Positions 60,501-64,000 of a DNA stretch of 64,000 bases are shown in pieces. A model generated the notes under the pieces. That model was not told the origin of the DNA. It made no database searches and worked only from the letters and a program-made list of their open reading frames with translations. Positions within the stretch are counted from its first letter, which is position 1; every line of letters begins with the position of its first letter. The translations under genes and the position numbers were made by a program. The stretch comes from Rhinolophus ferrumequinum (Eukaryota > Chordata > Mammalia > Chiroptera > Rhinolophidae). The stretch is from NCBI RefSeq assembly GCF_004115265.2, contig NC_046293.1, positions 26,236,173-26,300,172 on the forward strand, written 5' to 3'.

Positions 60501-63033
60501 TGGTTGCCTCCTACGGTCCAGCTTCTATGAACACTCAATGATCTCTTAAATATGGTTCTTCTTTGTTTAGAGTCCTTCACTGGCTTTTTCTCACATTTCG
60601 GGTATGTCGATAGTCCTTACCATGGTCCACCAGACATGCCTGGTCTACCCTAAGATATCTCCCAAATCTCACCTCCTACCTTCCTCCTCTCCACTCATAC
60701 CATCCCAACCACATGAGCTTTCATTTAGTTCTCTGAACAAATGAAGCTGCTTCTTCCTCAGGAACTTTGATTTTTACATACACACACGAGACAGAAACAG
60801 CAATTAACATATATAAAGAATGAGAGTTTACTAGAAAGACCGAATGGGAGAAGCACTGGCAGACAGAATGAGTTTAAATCAATCTCTACCACTTCTTACC
60901 CAGGTAACCTTAGGTAATAAGCTGCTGTTTTTTTAAATACTCAAATCTCTTCATCTGTAACAATGGCAACAACAATATGGAAACCACTGTGAACTTCATA
61001 AAGCTGTAGGGAAGACTGAATAAGAACTGATTTCAAACATCTGCCACTTGGCAGATACCAAACAATGTTGCTCCCTTTCCTCTATCATACAATATTTTTC
61101 TCAAAGATTACAAAGAGTTGATATTAGCTCAGTAACCAATTCTACTTAATTTTCAAATACATAGAATTATTATCTTTAAAAAATGGAAGTCATCTGGTCA
61201 CTGATCATGCTATTTTATGTCCTTGTTACACAAGGGAAATATTACTGGCCTGTATAGTATCATTTTTTTCTGTTGTGTCCAATAAATTTCATAGTTTTAT
61301 ATATAGTAGAAAATGTTGGCAGACTCTTCTATTTAACCTCAATAATTTTTATCATCCTAGAGATCGCTCTATACTTTTAAGCCACTACACTGACAACCTT
61401 GAGGTAGACTAGGTGTATAGAAGAAACTTCTAGGGATTTTCACTTGATGCTGTTGGTTAAACAGACCTCTTACTCACTGAACATCCAAACGTGGTATGTG
61501 TTAGAAATATTCTAAGAAAAAACTACTGAAGGAATCTAAGACAGCTTTTATTTCAGACATGGAAAGGGTAAGAAATTCAGCCCAAGTTAAAACAACTAAA
61601 TGCAGTTATCAGAATAAGCATTTTTCAAAATTTGTTTACAACCAGCTTCTGCAAATAATGTTCTACATGACAGTCAAAAATCACCTTCAGTTCCTGTGGT
61701 GAAATATACTTTACTTCAAACCATATGGAAAAGAATCAGCATGTTCTCAAAAAACATGATACATATGTATATGCTAAATACTAAGAATGATTATTTCAGG
61801 AAGGTACTAACACACGAACAATAAATGTGCATTAAAATCTCACTGACTCTTCCTGTCCTCATTTCCTAGAAGCCCGGAAGTGCTGCCCTAAAGAAACCTA
61901 CTATGCCTCATGAACCCAATCTCTCCATATACGTAAGTCTACTCGTTATTTTTAGCACATTTGTCAGGGACAGCTGTTAAAGAGTGTAAGGAAAAAAACA
62001 AGAAGCAATGTAGAAAGAACACAGTCATGCATGATAGGATAGGAGAAGGGTAGCAAAGAACAGACTGAACATAATGTTCAGTCAAAACACTTGGTGGAAA
62101 AACAAAAACCAAGGACACAAAGAGGAAAAATTTGTCCCAAATGATAACAAAAATGATGTCCTATCCTGTTTTCCAAGTTTCCAAGGACTGCAAAGTTGGT
62201 ATAAGGTCAACTTCAAAATAGCTATATCAATATTTTGCAGTAAAAAAAGGAAAGTCAATCAATAACCAACAATCCCCACTCCATGGAAGCTTTTCTTAAT
62301 AATCTACACTATCTCATCTAAATTATGGACTTATCAGATGTTAGCTATCTAAGGCATTATGCTAAAATCTCTACCTTTGATTTAATCATCACAACCCAGT
62401 GGCGAACACACATTATTATCCCCATTTAATGCATGGACAAGTTAATCTCTCTAAAATTTGGCTTTCTCAAAAGCCCCCAAATAAAATGTGGCAGAGACAA
62501 GATTCAAATCCTGGCCTGCCTAACTTCAGAGTTTAAGCTCTTACGCATACCATCTCTCTCTCTCCTTTCTTTTATTTATTCTTCCATTAACTAGAAACAG
62601 GGTCCCCAACTATAAGCATGGCTCATGTGGTTGTGCTTTTAGAAATGTTACTAGAATGAATGCTCTGAGACAGCAGACTGAAGGCCTTGCCTCAGCTTTT
62701 GTACCATTGAGGAGCCATAAGCAAGGTTTTATTTCCGGCAGCTGGTGTTGGAGGAGGAGGAAGAAGAGGAGGCAGAGGAAGGACGGAGGGGTGAGGACTG
62801 CTGAAGAGAAGTCCCAGGTGCAATTTTACCTGCATTCTGTTGGGATGGGGAAAGACCCGTGAGCGACGGTCAAAGGTCTGTCCCACGTGGTAAGGCGGGA
62901 ACCGCCGCCGGTACTGAGGGCGATACTGGGGGCGGCGCAGCTGACTCCGGGCCCCAGAGAACTGCCCATCAGTGGCAGGGGGCTCAAATCCTTCACTGCT
63001 GCCGCTCCCTTCCTCCTCCTCCTCCCCAGCGTA
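54453..63033 (-). CDS. YBX3: YBX3 (CSDA/ZONAB), Y-box protein 3, C-terminal exons
   Basis: Partial gene: coding exons 63033-62830, 57528-57431, 55796-55625 and 54518-54453 encode the C-terminal domain and stop. The upstream exons, including the cold-shock domain, lie beyond the right edge. The protein part runs from YAGEEEEEGSGSSEGF, through blocks rich in Arg, Tyr and Pro (QLRRPQYRPQYRRRFPPYHV, GPPRPRPAPAVGEAEDKENQ, RRGYRRPYNYRRRPRPPNAP), to NPAPITEQSSAE. Such alternating basic and acidic clusters are the mark of Y-box C-terminal domains, which bind RNA without sequence preference and drive assembly into mRNPs. YBX3 represses translation and transcription, and it binds ZO-1 at tight junctions. 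All splice sites are GT-AG and the frame is intact. Confidence 0.96.
55061..55296. mobile_element. Tc1/mariner-type MITE
   Basis: A 236-bp non-coding element with inverted ends: ccaggggtaccaaaaaatgc on the left, and on the right, read in reverse, cagagggtgccaaacaaatg. It is flanked by TA on both sides. It lies in YBX3 intron 8. Elements of this look are familiar from bat genomes. Confidence 0.8.
55306..55512. mobile_element. Palindromic Tc1/mariner-type MITE
   Basis: A 207-bp near-perfect palindrome. The left arm (cctagccggacaatcagctc, atgcatcttttggagcaaaa) is mirrored by the right arm (55425-55512). The ends are ccatgtttccccaaaa and, read in reverse, ctgtgttttcctgaaa, flanked by TA. It starts 10 bases after the neighbouring MITE ends. 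I recall this family from bats of the horseshoe-bat group. Confidence 0.8.
55625..55796 (-). CDS. YBX3: YBX3 exon 8
   Basis: A 172-bp exon encoding GPPRPRPAPAVGEAEDKENQ through NAPAQDGKE. The acceptor is ctctag and the donor gtagat. The joint with exon 7 reads RYRRGPP, as in the paralogue YBX1. Confidence 0.95.
56170..56405 (+). repeat. MIR SINE, interrupted
   Basis: Start ttacttactacgtgccaaaa and end cccaagatcacacagctagg, with diverged sequence between, in YBX3 intron 7. Confidence 0.6.
56805..57030 (+). repeat. MIR SINE
   Basis: MIR text tatttacttaggacttacta, then ccattttatagacctggtga, in YBX3 intron 7. Confidence 0.65.
57431..57528 (-). CDS. YBX3: YBX3 exon 7
   Basis: A 98-bp exon encoding AGEIGEMKDGVPEGAQLQ through RNPTYRPRYR. 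The acceptor is ttctag and the donor gtatgt; it ends in phase 2. Confidence 0.95.
58495..59300. repeat. Old L1-like fragment
   Basis: Text such as caacaagatgttccaggctc and ggagaatgattatttagaaa belongs to an old L1-like repeat. Orientation and subfamily are uncertain. YBX3 intron 6. Confidence 0.5.
59341..59415. repeat. Inverted (CA)n...(TG)n microsatellite
   Basis: CA runs at 59341-59372 are followed by a TG run at 59394-59415, so the strand can fold back on itself. YBX3 intron 6. Confidence 0.85.
59800..60750 (+). repeat. L2 element, long
   Basis: L2 ORF-end and 3' text: cctttgctggactcatcttc, gtgtgccccagaactcagtc, and tgtacttgccatttcctctg. YBX3 intron 6. Confidence 0.6.
60860..61075 (+). 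repeat. MIR fragment
   Basis: Degraded MIR (accacttcttacccaggtaa, then caaatctcttcatctgtaac) in YBX3 intron 6. Confidence 0.5.
62340..62560 (+). repeat. MIR SINE
   Basis: MIR text tttaatcatcacaacccagt, then attattatccccatttaatg and gattcaaatcctggcctgcc. YBX3 intron 6, close to exon 6. Confidence 0.7.
62830..63033 (-). CDS. YBX3: YBX3 exon 6, in-frame cassette exon
   Basis: A 204-bp, phase-0 exon of 68 codons, from YAGEEEEEG to HPNRMQ. In human, the matching exon of 69 codons is skipped in the shorter YBX3 isoform; here one residue is absent near YRRRF. Because 204 is a multiple of three, skipping would keep the frame. The acceptor is gctag and the donor gtaaaa. Confidence 0.93.
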
Positions 63034-63474
63034 CTAGCGAAGCAAAGAAACAGAGATTCAGAAGAAGTTTCAGCGAGGAAAGAACCAAAGAATACCATTT
63101 AGGATGAATATCGCCAAAAGAAAAAAAATCTCCCCCACGGGAATAATCCCTTCTATTATACAGACAAAATGCATTTAACCCAGATCATCGTGTGATTACC
63201 TGGGATAAACTACATTAAGATTAAAGTAGACCTATGCAGATAAAATACCAAGAAGCAGAAAAAGCAAAAGCAATCAACCTATAATGAATTTAACGGTCAT
63301 CTAACTAGTACTGATGAATATTAGTTGACCAACCACCCCAAGAACACCTACAACATTTGTAACATTTAGCTCCACCAAGTGTGTGTCCCCCGACATCTGC
63401 CATCCACCGAGGCAAAGTCAGGACAGTCAAGAAAAAACATATTTTGTAATGCTATCAAGTTTGTTCTAAATGGT

Positions 63475-63979
63475 ACACATCCTGCAGCTGTTCTCCAACT
63501 ATGGACGGGGTCTCCGAAACCCTCGGAAACCCTTCAGGGGTTATCAAGGTCAAATTGTTCTCATAATGCTACGAAAATGCTATTTGCCTGTTTCCATTTC
63601 ATCCTGTTTTGAGTGTGGGGTGGGGTCTCCCAGAGCTACAATGACATGGTCTCTCAGCGGACTGAATGCCAAAGGTGATCTGAGAATCCAGCTGTCTTCT
63701 AGTAAAGCAGACATAAGAGATTTGCAAAAACATAAAGCAACACCACTCTTCTCACTCAATTTAAACATATATAGTCTTCATAAAAAAAATGTTACTTATG
63801 TTTACATGTAAGGAGTATGTTACATCAACTGAGTACCTTTTAAATTTCTGCTTTAATTTCTAACATAATAAATATTAATAGATATAAACACACATAAACA
63901 AAGACTCTGGGATCCTCAATATTTAAGCATATAAATGGGTCCAAAAACCAAAAAGTTTGAGAACCACTGACTTGTGGCA
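63475..63979. repeat. hAT-like DNA transposon relic
   Basis: About 500 bp with hAT-type ends: cagctgttctccaactatgg on the left, and gtttgagaaccactg on the right. The body (gagaatccagctgtcttcta, atttgcaaaaacataaagca) matches an old mammalian hAT (Zaphod/Tip100-like) from memory. YBX3 intron 5. Confidence 0.6.
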
Positions 63980-64000
63980 TGATTTTCTTCACATGTTTAG

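Noticed and set aside
1-64000. CRISPR arrays, operons, prophage, tRNA or rRNA genes
   Set aside because: None is seen. This is vertebrate DNA with spliced genes; the short tandem runs are microsatellites, and no tRNA or rRNA-like segment was recognised.

Overview
This window is mammalian nuclear DNA, most likely from a bat. It holds three host genes, all on the minus strand and with multiple exons: MAGOHB (complete, about 3.2-9.4 kb), STYK1 (complete coding region, 14.2-28.0 kb, with untranslated 5' exons presumably further right) and YBX3 (3' part only, about 53.3-63.0 kb, running off the right edge). This is the order known from human chromosome 12p13.2. Transcription runs right to left, so each gene's 3' end faces the next gene's promoter. 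Almost all other reading frames are chance frames or lie in repeats.

The bat assignment rests on repeats. There are no Alu/B1, carnivore tRNA-Lys, ruminant BovA or vesper-bat VES SINEs in 64 kb. There are L1, L2 and MIR copies, several MaLR-type LTRs, and young-looking Tc1/mariner DNA transposons: a mariner remnant in the L1 stack at 41 kb and two MITEs back to back in a YBX3 intron. Lineage-specific DNA transposons of this kind are a hallmark of bats. The lack of VES SINEs leans towards Yinpterochiroptera, but this is an inference.

Layout: 1-3.2 kb, region downstream of MAGOHB with L1 and MER3 relics. 3.2-9.4 kb, MAGOHB in five coding exons under a CpG-island promoter with a perfect CRE palindrome. 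9.5-13.7 kb, spacer with an ancient repeat split by a solo LTR. 13.7-28.0 kb, nine coding exons of STYK1. 28-53 kb, STYK1 5' introns and intergenic DNA, with two local duplications, a stack of nested insertions (L1, then an LTR and a mariner), a second copy of the solo LTR and MaLR LTRs. 53.3-63.0 kb, YBX3 exons 6-10. 63.5-64 kb, a hAT-like relic.

The genes do not form a functional operon. MAGOHB encodes an exon-junction-complex subunit, STYK1 a membrane-anchored pseudokinase, and YBX3 a Y-box RNA/DNA-binding protein. I found no undescribed biological system; the most interesting structures are the transposon insertions and local duplications.
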